DNA of 64,000 nt, taken from NCBI RefSeq assembly GCF_000190595.1, contig NC_015167.1:3208501-3272500 (forward strand), written 5' to 3'. Shown here in pieces: positions 1 to 8,926 of this stretch. Position numbers and translations under genes: made by a program. This DNA is from Cellulophaga lytica DSM 7489. GTDB taxonomy: Bacteria; Bacteroidota; Bacteroidia; Flavobacteriales; Flavobacteriaceae. The notes below the pieces were generated by a model, which saw only the letters and a program-made list of their open reading frames with translations, made no database searches and had not been told where the DNA came from. Positions within the stretch are counted from its first letter, which is position 1. Each line of letters starts with the position of its first letter.

Positions 1-2
1 AA

Positions 3-1205
3 ACACTTAACAATCGTTTGAATGACGATATGTTAGATATTTCTGATATTGGATTGGTTATTATTGATGAGGCACACTACAACTCATTTACTAAATTATT
101 TAAGTTTTTTGATAAATCTTTTATATTGGGTGTCACGGCAACACCGTTAAGTTCTAATAAGAACTTGCCAATGAAAGATAATTATGATGAGTTAATTACT
201 GGAGAAAGCATTGGTTCTCTTATAGAAAATGAGTTTTTGGCTCGTGCAGAAGTTCATCAATATAATATGGGGTTAACCTCATTAGAAATTGGTTCTAATG
301 GAGATTATACTGTAAAATCTTCTGAAGATTTATACTCTAGTACTGCAATGTTAGATAAGCTTGTAGAAGCTTATAAAGAACACTCTAAAGGTAAAAAAAC
401 ATTAATATTTAATAACGGTATTAATACATCTATACAGGTATATTATACTTTTAAAGATGCTGGTTTTCCTGTAATGCACCTAGATAATACAGCTACAAAA
501 AAACAGCGTAAACAAATATTAAAATGGTTTAAAGAAACTCCAGATGCTATACTAACATCTGTAAGTATATTAACTACTGGTTTTGATGAACCTACTATAG
601 ATACCATTATCCTTAACAGGGCTACTAAGTCATTAACTTTGTATTACCAAATGATTGGTCGTGGTTCTCGTATACTTAATAACAAATCTAAATTTACAGT
701 AATAGATTTAGGTAATAATTACCATAGATTTGGACCTTGGGGAGCAGATTTAGATTGGCAAACAATTTTTCATAACCCTAATTTCTATATGGATCGTTTA
801 AAGAACGATGAAGAAATAGAAAGCACTTTTAAGCATGAAATGCCAGAAGAAATTCGTGAGCAATTTGCTAAGTCAGAAGAGGTTTATTTTGATATTAAAG
901 AAACTTATGTAAATGCTGTTTCTGCAGGAGAATCTTCTAAAGTTGTATTGGAGCGTTCTATAGAGCAACATGCAAAAATTTGTATAGAAAATAGCGAAGA
1001 TGTTTATGATGCTTTAGCCTTAGCTAAATTGTTAGATGTAGATATAGATTACCGTATACAAATGTATGCAAAGTGTATTAGTAGAAGTACTTATAATTTT
1101 TTAAGTTGGTTAAAGGACGATTATAAGAAGCGATTAACAGCTTATTTACGAGAGAATTTTGATAGAGATTTTGAAAAAATACACGGTTACCCGCCAGAAG
1201 AATAA
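3..1205 (+). CDS. SF2 DEAD/DEAH-box helicase, 5' end cut by window edge
   Basis: The reading frame is open to the left edge, so the N-terminus, including the Walker A motif, lies outside the window. Counting from the TTG at 18, the visible part has motif II DEAH at 17-20, motif III TATP at 40-43, a C-terminal RecA lobe with TGFDEP, and the arginine-finger motif QMIGRGSR. This is the COG1061 type of ATP-dependent nucleic-acid helicase. The remaining ~150 residues are acidic and helical with no nuclease motif, so it does not look like a type I or III restriction subunit. Flavobacterial relatives are usually about 500 residues, so roughly the first quarter is missing. The cellular role is unknown; DNA repair or RNA remodelling are both possible. 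A hairpin terminator follows. Confidence 0.85.
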   Translation, partial: TLNNRLNDDMLDISDIGLVIIDEAHYNSFTKLFKFFDKSFILGVTATPLSSNKNLPMKDNYDELITGESIGSLIENEFLARAEVHQYNMGLTSLEIGSNGDYTVKSSEDLYSSTAMLDKLVEAYKEHSKGKKTLIFNNGINTSIQVYYTFKDAGFPVMHLDNTATKKQRKQILKWFKETPDAILTSVSILTTGFDEPTIDTIILNRATKSLTLYYQMIGRGSRILNNKSKFTVIDLGNNYHRFGPWGADLDWQTIFHNPNFYMDRLKNDEEIESTFKHEMPEEIREQFAKSEEVYFDIKETYVNAVSAGESSKVVLERSIEQHAKICIENSEDVYDALALAKLLDVDIDYRIQMYAKCISRSTYNFLSWLKDDYKKRLTAYLRENFDRDFEKIHGYPPEE

Positions 1206-1227
1206 TTTTTATAAATAGTAAAATAAC

Positions 1228-1260
1228 AAAAAGTGTTCAGTAGTAATTGAGCACTTTTTT
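1228..1260 (+). terminator. Terminator after the helicase
   Basis: A 12-bp stem (1228-1239 with 1248-1259, one G-T pair) and an 8-nt loop run into a T tract, 22 bases after the stop codon. Confidence 0.8.
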
Positions 1261-1298
1261 GTTTTTAGTATGTATTGTTTGTAATAGTGCATAAAATG

Positions 1299-1489
1299 AA
1301 AAAGAGTCTTGTCGGCAAAAACAAGACTCTTTTTACGAGAACACTATATGAAAATGAAAATTTTATTCTATTTTAATTACACTACTAATATATATAGAGT
1401 ATAAAGGTTTTAAAACTTTATGTTGTAAAAGAGCTCTTTTATGTGGTAAGCATAGTCTTTTTTGATGTAACAAATTTTACAGCGCTGTA
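1299..1489. repeat. Diverged tandem repeat, copy A, with hairpin
   Basis: This copy starts with an 11-bp hairpin (1301-1311 with 1322-1332, 10-nt loop TCGGCAAAAA). A 36-nt box beginning GAGAACACTATATGAAAATG follows, then a diverged AT-rich tail ending near AGCGCT. Copy B begins 242 bp further on. The hairpin has T runs on both strands, so it could end transcripts either way. Only very short frames are present. With copy B it fills the gene-free stretch 1206-1726. Confidence 0.7.
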
Positions 1490-1540
1490 TAAATGCTTTT
1501 AAAAAGAGAATAATTAACCTTAAGCTAGTGTATTAAATAA

Positions 1541-1725
1541 AAAAAAGAGTCTTGCCGGCAAAAACAAGACTCTTTTGTGAGAACACTATATGAAAATGAA
1601 AAATTTTATTCTAACTAAACTACACTGTAAATATATAATCAGTATATAGTTTTAAAAATTTATTGTTGTAAACAGTACCTTATTTGTGGTTAGCACAAGT
1701 AAGTATGTTGTAGCGCTATTTTGCA
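1541..1725. repeat. Diverged tandem repeat, copy B, with hairpin
   Basis: The hairpin has a 12-bp stem (1543-1554 with 1565-1576, loop CCGGCAAAAA). The loop differs from copy A by one base, and the 36-nt box after it is nearly identical. The rest aligns with gaps and substitutions. On the minus strand the hairpin is followed by eight T, so this copy probably terminates the serine hydrolase gene that ends at 1727. Copy A would then be a duplicated 3' untranslated region. Confidence 0.7.
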
Positions 1726-1726
1726 T

Positions 1727-3061
1727 CTATTTTATAGCCTTAACAATTCCGCCTAAAAAACCATTTAAATCAAAAATAGGGTAAGTAGCCAACCCTGTTC
1801 TAACAACTACTAAATTTTTAGATGGTACTATAAAAACATACTGTCCTTGGTATCCACTTGCATAGTACATATCCTTAGGAACATCTGGGAACCTACCTTC
1901 AGCATTTAGCCAAAAGTGTGCACCATAGGTACCGTTAGAGTGTGCTGTTGGTTTAGCAACATAATCTACCCAATTGGCATCAAAAATCCTTTCTCCGTTC
2001 CAATTTCCCTTGTGTAAATACAGTAATCCAAACTTAGCCCAATCTCTTGTAGTGGCCCATCCGTAAGAAGAGCCTACGTAATTACCCACCATATCTGCTT
2101 CAATTAACATAGAGTGCATTCCTATTTTATCTATTAAACTAGTGTAAGGAAAGTCTAAATACTCTTGGTGTGAGTTAAACTTCTTTTTAAGCAACCCAGA
2201 TAATAGGTTAGATGTACCCGAAGAATAATTCCAAATCTCTGTAGGTTTGGCAATTGCATCCTTATTTTGTTGTACTAAAGACATATCAGACTCTAAAAAA
2301 AGCATTTTAGTAGCGTCAGATATTTCAGTGTAGTTTTCATCCCATTCTAAACCACTTTGCATACGTAGTAAGTGATTGTAAGTAATATTTTTTCTGTTAT
2401 CATTTTTCCACTCAGGAATAGGAGCTAATTGGCTTACGTTTAATTTGCCGTTGCACTGTAATATGCCATATAGTGTAGATACAATACTTTTTGTCATAGA
2501 CCAACCTAAAATTTTAGTGTCTTTAGTAAAGCCACCATCATATTGTTCTGCAATAATTTGGTCTTTGTATATAACAATTGTACTTCTTGTTTTTTGTACA
2601 TCAGGATTAGAGAAGCCTAAACCTATTGCTTTTAATAACTTAGTGTAATCTATATTAGCAAAAACAGTATCTTTTTGTTTTTTATTACCGTAAGGAAAAG
2701 GCAATCCCGTGTTAGTAAAATCTCTATGCGGTTGTAATGTAAATTTAGTAGGGTCATAATCATCATTTACCAAAACAGCTCCCAAACCGTCTCTGTACAC
2801 AGCTTTACGGCTCATTAAACCGTAGACAGAAGATGTGGCGCTTTTAGATTTATTATCTACCTTAGACTTGGCAAGTTTTATTAACGGAACGTTGTTATCT
2901 ACCTTATTAATTGCTTCTGCAGTTCTGTTGGCAATAAAAACGTTAGATGCCATATTTTTTGCTGCATAGCCAGAAATCATATTAAGTTTAGGGTAGTTAT
3001 AAACAACAGCTACAATTATAACTACCACTATAAGTAGTAAAAGTCTTTTTAAATTTTTCAT
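1727..3061 (-). CDS. Membrane-anchored serine hydrolase, class C beta-lactamase / NylB-like fold
   Basis: This belongs to the penicillin-binding-protein/beta-lactamase superfamily (Pfam Beta-lactamase, 6-aminohexanoate-dimer-hydrolase-like branch). The S-x-x-K motif is SMTK at 188-191 from the chosen start. WNYSSGTSN stands in the second active-site motif region, and a late SGYQGQYVFIVP block is typical of the NylB group. A hydrophobic signal-anchor occupies residues 6-21, so the catalytic part lies in the periplasm. An upstream ATG at 3118 is in frame, but a TATTTTTG -7 box (3086-3093) lies between the two starts, so the ATG at 3061 is preferred. The substrate cannot be told; esterase, amidase or peptidase activity are all possible. 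Confidence 0.85.
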   Translation of the reverse strand: MKNLKRLLLLIVVVIIVAVVYNYPKLNMISGYAAKNMASNVFIANRTAEAINKVDNNVPLIKLAKSKVDNKSKSATSSVYGLMSRKAVYRDGLGAVLVNDDYDPTKFTLQPHRDFTNTGLPFPYGNKKQKDTVFANIDYTKLLKAIGLGFSNPDVQKTRSTIVIYKDQIIAEQYDGGFTKDTKILGWSMTKSIVSTLYGILQCNGKLNVSQLAPIPEWKNDNRKNITYNHLLRMQSGLEWDENYTEISDATKMLFLESDMSLVQQNKDAIAKPTEIWNYSSGTSNLLSGLLKKKFNSHQEYLDFPYTSLIDKIGMHSMLIEADMVGNYVGSSYGWATTRDWAKFGLLYLHKGNWNGERIFDANWVDYVAKPTAHSNGTYGAHFWLNAEGRFPDVPKDMYYASGYQGQYVFIVPSKNLVVVRTGLATYPIFDLNGFLGGIVKAIK

Positions 3062-3085
3062 ATTAAAATTGGTTAATCTCTTTTT

Positions 3086-3093
3086 CAAAAATA
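3086..3093 (-). promoter_or_regulatory. -7 box of the serine hydrolase promoter
   Basis: TATTTTTG on the minus strand matches the Bacteroidota TAnnTTTG box and lies 25 bases upstream of the ATG at 3061. It sits inside the longer open frame, which argues against the start at 3118. No clear TTG -33 element is seen. Confidence 0.55.
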
Positions 3094-3148
3094 GTAGATT
3101 TTGCTTAATACCATTCATTATCTTGCAGTAATATAAATTTATACAATA

Positions 3149-4621
3149 ATGAAATCTTTAATTTTAAGTATAGTAACTATATTAAGTTTTACAGTTGTTG
3201 TTTGTGCACAAGAAACAGAAATAACTAATGGTTTATATAGAACTTATAATACATACAAAGAATTGTCTTTAAAACAACGAAGAATAAAACATAAAGACTT
3301 GCAACCTTTAATAAAAAAGTATACTAATAACGCTAAGTTTAAGGTAACTAAAGTAGGTGAATCTATAGAAGGACGTAGCATTTCTTTAGTGAGTATAGGC
3401 ACAGGGAAAATAAATGTGTTTTTATGGTCTCAAATGCACGGAGATGAACCTACTGCAACACAGGCTATTTTTGATATTCTCAATTTTTTAGATGCTAATT
3501 CGTTTCAGAAAGAAAAAGAAAAAATATTAAGTAAGCTAACGCTTCATTTTTTGCCAATGTTAAATCCGGATGGGGCAGAATATTATACACGTAGAAATAC
3601 ACTGGGTATAGATATAAACAGGGATGCTTTGCATCTACAATCTCCAGAAGGTAGAACATTAAAAAGGGTAAGAGATAGTCTTAAGGCTAATTTTGGTTTT
3701 AACCTACACGACCAAAGTACGTATTATAATGCAGAGCGTACAAATAAACCTGCTACTATATCTTATTTAGCGCCAGCATATAACTATGAAAAAGATATTA
3801 ATGAAGTACGTGCAAATGCTATGAAAGTAATTGTTTATATGAACAGTATTGTACAAAAATATGCACCAGGACAAGTAGGGCGTTATAATGATGATTTTGA
3901 GCCGCGTGCTTTTGGTGATAATATACAAAAGTGGGGAACAAGTACTATTTTAATAGAGTCTGGTGGTAATTATGATGATGTAGAGAAACAAGAAATACGT
4001 AAGCTAAATTACGTATCTATCTTATCTGCTATATACACTATTGCAAATGGATCTTATGCTAATATTGCTATAGATGATTATAATAAAATCCCTGAAAACG
4101 ATAGAAAAATGTTCGACTTAAAAATGACGAATGTTAGTTATAATCTGTTAGGTAAAACATACAAGTTAGACATAGGGGTTAACCACACAGAAATAGATAA
4201 CCCTATGCACACAAATTTTTATAATATAGGTAGAATAGCAGATCAAGGAGATTTGTCTACGTACTACGGCTATACCACTTTTAATGCAGAAGGTTATACT
4301 GCAGTACAAGCAAAAAAATATCCAAAAACGTTAAAAAGCTTAGAGCAGTTTTCTAAGCTTAACGCTTTTGCTTTATTAAAAGAGGGGTATATGTATGTAC
4401 CTGTAGATAAAGTACCAGTTAAACTAAAAAACACCCAATTACCATTACATATAGTAAACACTGGTTATGTGCTACCTAAAGTAATGCGTTTAACACCTGG
4501 TAAAAATCCTAATTTCTTTTTAGAGAAAAATGGAGAGCTAGTGTACGCTATTGTTAATGGGTATTTAATAGATTTGAAAACTAAAAAAGGTTATTTTAAA
4601 AACGGACTAATTTTAAAGTAA
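3149..4621 (+). CDS. Secreted M14-family zinc carboxypeptidase
   Basis: A signal peptide (about 1-20, ending VVCAQ) precedes a peptidase M14 domain. The zinc ligands read H97 and E100 (HGDE) and H187 (NLHDQ). The NPDG motif is at 139-142, the substrate-binding region at R148-N157, and the catalytic glutamate is E270 in ILIESGG. It should remove C-terminal residues from peptides in the periplasm or outside the cell. About 190 residues follow the catalytic core; I do not recognise them, though their composition suggests beta structure. It is transcribed divergently from the serine hydrolase and converges with a 55-aa frame whose stop codon abuts its own. Confidence 0.9.
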   Translation: MKSLILSIVTILSFTVVVCAQETEITNGLYRTYNTYKELSLKQRRIKHKDLQPLIKKYTNNAKFKVTKVGESIEGRSISLVSIGTGKINVFLWSQMHGDEPTATQAIFDILNFLDANSFQKEKEKILSKLTLHFLPMLNPDGAEYYTRRNTLGIDINRDALHLQSPEGRTLKRVRDSLKANFGFNLHDQSTYYNAERTNKPATISYLAPAYNYEKDINEVRANAMKVIVYMNSIVQKYAPGQVGRYNDDFEPRAFGDNIQKWGTSTILIESGGNYDDVEKQEIRKLNYVSILSAIYTIANGSYANIAIDDYNKIPENDRKMFDLKMTNVSYNLLGKTYKLDIGVNHTEIDNPMHTNFYNIGRIADQGDLSTYYGYTTFNAEGYTAVQAKKYPKTLKSLEQFSKLNAFALLKEGYMYVPVDKVPVKLKNTQLPLHIVNTGYVLPKVMRLTPGKNPNFFLEKNGELVYAIVNGYLIDLKTKKGYFKNGLILK

Positions 4622-4789
4622 TTAATAACCAAAACCTGTAATTACTTGTTGCGGATTTCTTAGGATTGCTGTTAGCATTGTAAAACTAATTAATACAATG
4701 CTAATAAATACACTTATTACAAATGCTTTGTAAATTACTGGTTTGTTGCCAATGGCACTTTCGTGGATAATTTCTTTTAGTATTCCCAT
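4622..4789 (-). CDS. Small single-pass membrane protein, 55 aa
   Basis: Translation from the ATG at 4789 gives 55 residues. A charged amphipathic start (MGILKEIIHESA) leads into one long hydrophobic segment (about 22-43), then a polar tail ending QVITGFGY. The stop abuts the stop of the convergent M14 gene without overlap. Start, helix and tail have the shape of a real small membrane protein, not random AT-rich sequence. It lies downstream of the VWA lipoprotein gene but beyond that gene's terminator, so it probably has its own promoter. I do not recognise a family. Confidence 0.5.
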   Translation of the reverse strand: MGILKEIIHESAIGNKPVIYKAFVISVFISIVLISFTMLTAILRNPQQVITGFGY

Positions 4790-4904
4790 TTTAATATATG
4801 TTATAGTGTTAGTAATTGGTTTGCAATTGTAAGTGTAAATAACAATTGCTTGGTATGTTAGTATAACAACTATAGCTAGGAAAACCCTACTTTTTAAACA
4901 TAAA

Positions 4905-4932
4905 AAAAGAGCTTCTAAACAGAAGCTCTTTT
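4905..4932. terminator. Terminator of the VWA lipoprotein gene
   Basis: A perfect 12-bp stem (4905-4916 with 4921-4932) has an AAAC loop and A/T runs on both sides. On the minus strand it ends in T runs 28 bases after the stop of the VWA gene. Confidence 0.85.
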
Positions 4933-4959
4933 AATTTATAGGTGTTAATTTTAATCTTG

Positions 4960-6060
4960 TTATAAGCCGCAACCTCCTGTAAAACCATCTGCGCTAAATT
5001 TAGTTTGTACAGCGCCTTCTCTATTTTGTTTTTTTACTTGTATTACCAAATTACTTGTGCCGCTACCATCTCTTTTAGGAGTGCAGTACTCAAATAAGTA
5101 AAAACTATTTGCTCTTTCAGATATTTTAGTAGAGATCTCATTAAATGTAGTTTCTAACTCTTCTTTATTAGTGGCAAATACACTAAATGTTTTACCAAGT
5201 TCTTTTAAAATTTCAGCATCAATTTCACTACCTAAACCAATAGAAAAGAAAGATATGTTAGGATCTGCATCTGTTACCTTTTTTAAGGCAGCAGCTTTAG
5301 TGTATCTAGACGCTTGGTCTGTACCATCTGTAAATAAAACTACAGAGGCTGCACCAATAACATCTTTAGCAGTATTATCTTCTAAATATTTACTTGCTAA
5401 ATCTGTAGATCTTATTGCTGCTCCGTATAAATCTGTAGAGGCATCAGAGCTAATAGTACTTGTAATACTTTCTATTGCAGAAACTAACTCGTCTCTAGAA
5501 GAAGTTAATGGGTTTAGCTCATGTAATTTATCTTCGCCATCAAACCAATGAATACTCATTGTAAAAGAATCACTTTTGTCTTCTTCTTCAGGCATCACAT
5601 TATTAATAAAACTAATAGACGCAGCTTTTAATTCGTCTAAACTACTATCTAATACACTTTTACTTAAGTCTAATACAAGTAGTGTGCTGTTATTAAAAAT
5701 TTGTCCGTTTGGAGATATTTTTTTAGATGATTCGGTAGTAGATATTTTATTAAAACAATCATCATTTCTACCTTGTTCATATATTGTAAAATCATCCTCT
5801 ACTAAACCAACAACAGGGTTGCCGTCTGCGTCAGATACTTTAAAAAAGACTGATACTTTAGAGGGTTTAGCTGTGTATTGTTCTTGTATGGATAATATTA
5901 GATCATTCTCGCCAAAACCAAGACAATCATCTACTGTTGTTCCTTTTCCTAATTCACCCTTATCGTTAAAGTCAAAATCTACATCATCATCTGCGTTACC
6001 ACAAGAAATAGCTAGTAACGTTAAACAAAAAACAGAAAAAATCTTCAAATTCAATTTCAT
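4960..6060 (-). CDS. VWA-domain lipoprotein
   Basis: A lipoprotein signal ends at C20 (LLAISC). The following GNADDDVDFD resembles the acidic export signal that sends Bacteroidota lipoproteins to the cell surface. Residues about 125-320 form a von Willebrand factor A domain with a complete MIDAS: D131-x-S133-x-S135, T209 in STDLYGAAI, and D245 in FTDGTDQ. A bound metal therefore probably mediates protein-protein contact. A short beta-rich region precedes the VWA part, and cysteines at 46, 102 and near 328 could form disulfides. The partner is unknown. It is transcribed divergently from the molybdo-hydroxylase operon. Confidence 0.85.
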   Translation of the reverse strand: MKLNLKIFSVFCLTLLAISCGNADDDVDFDFNDKGELGKGTTVDDCLGFGENDLILSIQEQYTAKPSKVSVFFKVSDADGNPVVGLVEDDFTIYEQGRNDDCFNKISTTESSKKISPNGQIFNNSTLLVLDLSKSVLDSSLDELKAASISFINNVMPEEEDKSDSFTMSIHWFDGEDKLHELNPLTSSRDELVSAIESITSTISSDASTDLYGAAIRSTDLASKYLEDNTAKDVIGAASVVLFTDGTDQASRYTKAAALKKVTDADPNISFFSIGLGSEIDAEILKELGKTFSVFATNKEELETTFNEISTKISERANSFYLFEYCTPKRDGSGTSNLVIQVKKQNREGAVQTKFSADGFTGGCGL

Positions 6061-6103
6061 ATATAATAATTTATGTTCATTAGTGTTAACGGCGGTAAAC
6101 GTA

Positions 6104-6111
6104 CAAAATTA
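6104..6111 (-). promoter_or_regulatory. Candidate -7 box of the VWA lipoprotein gene
   Basis: TAATTTTG on the minus strand fits TAnnTTTG and lies 44 bases upstream of the start codon. No convincing -33 TTG is seen. Confidence 0.4.
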
Positions 6112-6272
6112 TGACTTGCTATGGTAAAGCCTGTTAAAAAATGTTAAGGTTTGTTATTAAATAGTTACACAGCTAGTAATAGTTAAAATTGTACCAGTAA
6201 ATCTTATTTTTTTTGGTAAATTGTGTTTAATAAAGTTATACTCTTAATTGTTTCACCTATAAATCAACCAAT

Positions 6273-6734
6273 ATGCCAGCATACACAGTAAAGATTAACG
6301 GAAAAGAACAAACAGTAAATGTTAGTGAAGATACACCTTTATTATGGGTGTTAAGAGATCAATTAAATTTAGTAGGTACTAAGTTTGGTTGTGGTATTGG
6401 TCAGTGTGGTGCATGTACAGTGCATATAAATGGTAATGCTGTGCGTAGTTGCTCTACACCAATTAGTGTTATAGCAGAAAAGGAGGTAACAACAATAGAA
6501 GGTTTGTCTACAGAAGGTTTGCACCCTGTACAAGAAGCTTGGAAAGAGGTAGATGTACCACAATGCGGATATTGCCAAGCGGGACAAATAATGACGGCTT
6601 CAGCTTTTTTAGCAAAAAATAGTAGTCCGTCATCAGAAGAAATTAAAAGTGCAATGCACGGTAACATTTGCAGATGTGCAGCTTATAATAGAATCCATAA
6701 AGCAGTAGAAGTTGCTGCTAATAAATTAGCCTAA
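6273..6734 (+). CDS. iorA: [2Fe-2S] subunit of a molybdo-hydroxylase (isoquinoline oxidoreductase alpha type)
   Basis: This is the electron-transfer subunit of a xanthine-oxidase-family enzyme. The plant-type ferredoxin cluster ligands are C40, C45, C48 and C60. The second cluster of the C-terminal helical domain uses C98, C101, C133 and C135. At 153 residues it is the normal length for stand-alone small subunits. It has no signal peptide, whereas the large subunit downstream carries a twin-arginine signal. The complex is therefore probably folded in the cytoplasm and exported with this subunit as passenger. It is the first gene of the operon running to 14697. The real substrate (aldehyde, N-heterocycle or other) cannot be inferred. 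Confidence 0.85.
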   Translation: MPAYTVKINGKEQTVNVSEDTPLLWVLRDQLNLVGTKFGCGIGQCGACTVHINGNAVRSCSTPISVIAEKEVTTIEGLSTEGLHPVQEAWKEVDVPQCGYCQAGQIMTASAFLAKNSSPSSEEIKSAMHGNICRCAAYNRIHKAVEVAANKLA

Positions 6735-6758
6735 TCACTCAATTTAAAAGCAACAACT

Positions 6759-8924
6759 ATGTCAGACTCAAAAATAACATTTAGTAGAAGAAATTTTATA
6801 AGAACATCCTCTTTAGCAAGTGGCGGATTATTAATTGGTTTTAATCTTTTTAACTCTTGTAAACCCAATGCAAAAGCACCTGTAGATATTGCAGACTTAG
6901 ATTATAAAGATTTTAATGCCTACATAAAAATAGCAGAAAACGGAGCTGTAAGTATATTTTCTCCAAACCCAGAAATAGGACAGGGTGTAAAAACTGCTAT
7001 GCCTATGTTAATAGCAGAAGAGTTAGATGTAGCTTGGAGCAATGTAAACGTTATACAAGGAGATTTAGATACTGTAAACTTTCAAAGGCAAGTAGCAGGT
7101 GGTAGCCAGTCTATACGTCTTGGTTGGGAGCCTCTACGCCAAACAGGTGCTACAGCTAGGCAAATGTTAGTAAATGCAGCAGCAGCCCGTTGGGGAGTAG
7201 ACCCTAGTAGCTGTACTACAAAAAATGGAGTAATTACAAATGCAAAAGGAGAAACATTAGGTTATGGAGCTGTTGTTACTGAATCAGCAGTATTAGATGT
7301 TCCAGAGAATGTTACCTTAAAAGACCCTAAAGATTTTACCATAATTGGTACAGATGCTGTAAATGTAGATATTGATAAAATTATAACAGGTAAGCCTTTG
7401 TTCGGTTTAGATTATAAAGCAGATGGAATGGTGTATGCTGCAGTTGTGCGCCCGCCTGCTTTTGGTAAAAAACTTGTTTCTTTTGATGCTTCTAAAGCTA
7501 AAGAATCTAGTAACGTTATAGATGTTATTGAGTTTGAAAATAAAATTGCAGTACTAGCAAAAGATACTTGGTCTGCATTTAAAGCAAAAAATACCATTAA
7601 AGCAGAGTGGAAAACTGAAGAAGAATTAGAAAGTACAGAGGACCATAACAAAATATTGCAAGAGTTATTACAAAATAAAGATGCTAAGGTATTACGTGAA
7701 GACGGTAATGTAGATAAAGCTTTTGCAGAAGCAGATAAAATATTAGAGCGTACATATGAAGCTCCTTTTTTACCTCATAATTGTATGGAACCTATGAATT
7801 TTTATGCAAATGTAACTGCAGATAAAATTCATTTGGTGGGGCCTATACAAACACCACAGCGTACTGCTGCAGGTATTGCAAATAGTTTAGGTAGAAAGCC
7901 TGATGAGGTGCATTTAGAAATGACTCGTATGGGAGGTGGTTTTGGCAGACGTTTATATGGAGATTTTGCTATAGAGGCAGCAACTATATCTAACTTGGCT
8001 AAAAAGCCGGTAAAGGTTGTTTACTCTAGAGAAGATGATATGACGGCAGGTATATACCGGCCAGCATCTAAATATAAAATAAAGGCAGCTATTAAAAATG
8101 GTAAAATAACAGGCTATCATTTAAGAGAGGCTGCTGTTAATGGTAATATGTACGGATTAATTCCTAACTTTTTTCCGGCTGGAGCTATAGAGAATTATAA
8201 AGTTGATGCTGCAAATTACCAAAGTAAAGTTACAACAGGTGCTTGGCGTGCTCCTTATACCAATTTTTTAGCTTTTGCAGAGCAAAGTTTTTTTGATGAA
8301 CTTGCAGATGAGTTAAATGTAGACCGTGTGCAAATGAGACTAGACCTGTTGCAAAAAGTTAAAGGTACTACAGATGAAAAAATACAGTATTCTCCAGAAC
8401 GCTTAGAGAATGTTATAAAATTAGCAGTAGAAAAATCTAACTGGGGAAAAACTTCAGATACTACTTACCAAGGTTTTTCTGCGTATTATTGTCATAACTC
8501 TCACGTAGCAGAGGTTGCAGATGTAGAAGTGGTAAATGGCCAGCCCGTAGTTAAAAAGGTTACCTGTGTTATAGATTGCGGTATTGTAGTAAACCCAATA
8601 GGTGCAGAAAACCAAGCTCAAGGTGGTGTTGTAGATGGTATTGGTCATGCAATGTATGGCGATTTTGCTTTTGATAAAGGAGTGCCTTCTTCTAAAAATT
8701 TTGATACATATAGGTTAATAAGAATGAAAGAAGCTCCGGTAGTAGAAACTCATTTTGTAGAAAACAATTTAGCACCAACAGGTTTAGGAGAACCAACCTT
8801 ACCACCAGCAGGTGCAGCAGTTGCTAATGCATTAAAAGCAGTAACAGGGCATAGGTTTACACAACAGCCTTTTACTAAAAACCCAGAACATTTAAAAGTG
8901 CAGAAAAAAGAGATTATAGGTTAA
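6759..8924 (+). CDS. iorB: Molybdopterin-binding catalytic subunit with Tat signal (isoquinoline oxidoreductase beta type)
   Basis: The 721-residue protein has the molybdopterin-binding domains of the xanthine dehydrogenase family. The N-terminus carries a twin-arginine motif (SRRNF, 9-13), a hydrophobic stretch and a cysteine at 34, so the folded complex should be exported by Tat. The base-catalyst glutamate is E678 in PTGLGEP, and a glycine-rich GGGFGRR loop lies near 390. There is no FAD subunit in the operon, so electrons probably leave through the Fe-S subunit to a membrane or periplasmic acceptor, as in IorAB-type enzymes. It follows iorA after 24 bases. Confidence 0.88.
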   Translation: MSDSKITFSRRNFIRTSSLASGGLLIGFNLFNSCKPNAKAPVDIADLDYKDFNAYIKIAENGAVSIFSPNPEIGQGVKTAMPMLIAEELDVAWSNVNVIQGDLDTVNFQRQVAGGSQSIRLGWEPLRQTGATARQMLVNAAAARWGVDPSSCTTKNGVITNAKGETLGYGAVVTESAVLDVPENVTLKDPKDFTIIGTDAVNVDIDKIITGKPLFGLDYKADGMVYAAVVRPPAFGKKLVSFDASKAKESSNVIDVIEFENKIAVLAKDTWSAFKAKNTIKAEWKTEEELESTEDHNKILQELLQNKDAKVLREDGNVDKAFAEADKILERTYEAPFLPHNCMEPMNFYANVTADKIHLVGPIQTPQRTAAGIANSLGRKPDEVHLEMTRMGGGFGRRLYGDFAIEAATISNLAKKPVKVVYSREDDMTAGIYRPASKYKIKAAIKNGKITGYHLREAAVNGNMYGLIPNFFPAGAIENYKVDAANYQSKVTTGAWRAPYTNFLAFAEQSFFDELADELNVDRVQMRLDLLQKVKGTTDEKIQYSPERLENVIKLAVEKSNWGKTSDTTYQGFSAYYCHNSHVAEVADVEVVNGQPVVKKVTCVIDCGIVVNPIGAENQAQGGVVDGIGHAMYGDFAFDKGVPSSKNFDTYRLIRMKEAPVVETHFVENNLAPTGLGEPTLPPAGAAVANALKAVTGHRFTQQPFTKNPEHLKVQKKEIIG

Positions 8925-8926
8925 AT

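Noticed and set aside
3..1205. Idea that the helicase is part of a restriction or defence system
   Set aside because: No nuclease or methyltransferase motif is visible, and no defence genes follow it. The left side is cut, so it cannot be fully excluded.
1299..1725. CRISPR array
   Set aside because: There are only two long diverged copies with no regular short repeats and spacers.
5576..6127. Plus-strand frame opposite the VWA lipoprotein gene
   Set aside because: It is antisense to a gene with a complete lipobox and MIDAS, and is rich in Ser and Leu as expected from the reverse of Asp/Glu/Lys codons.
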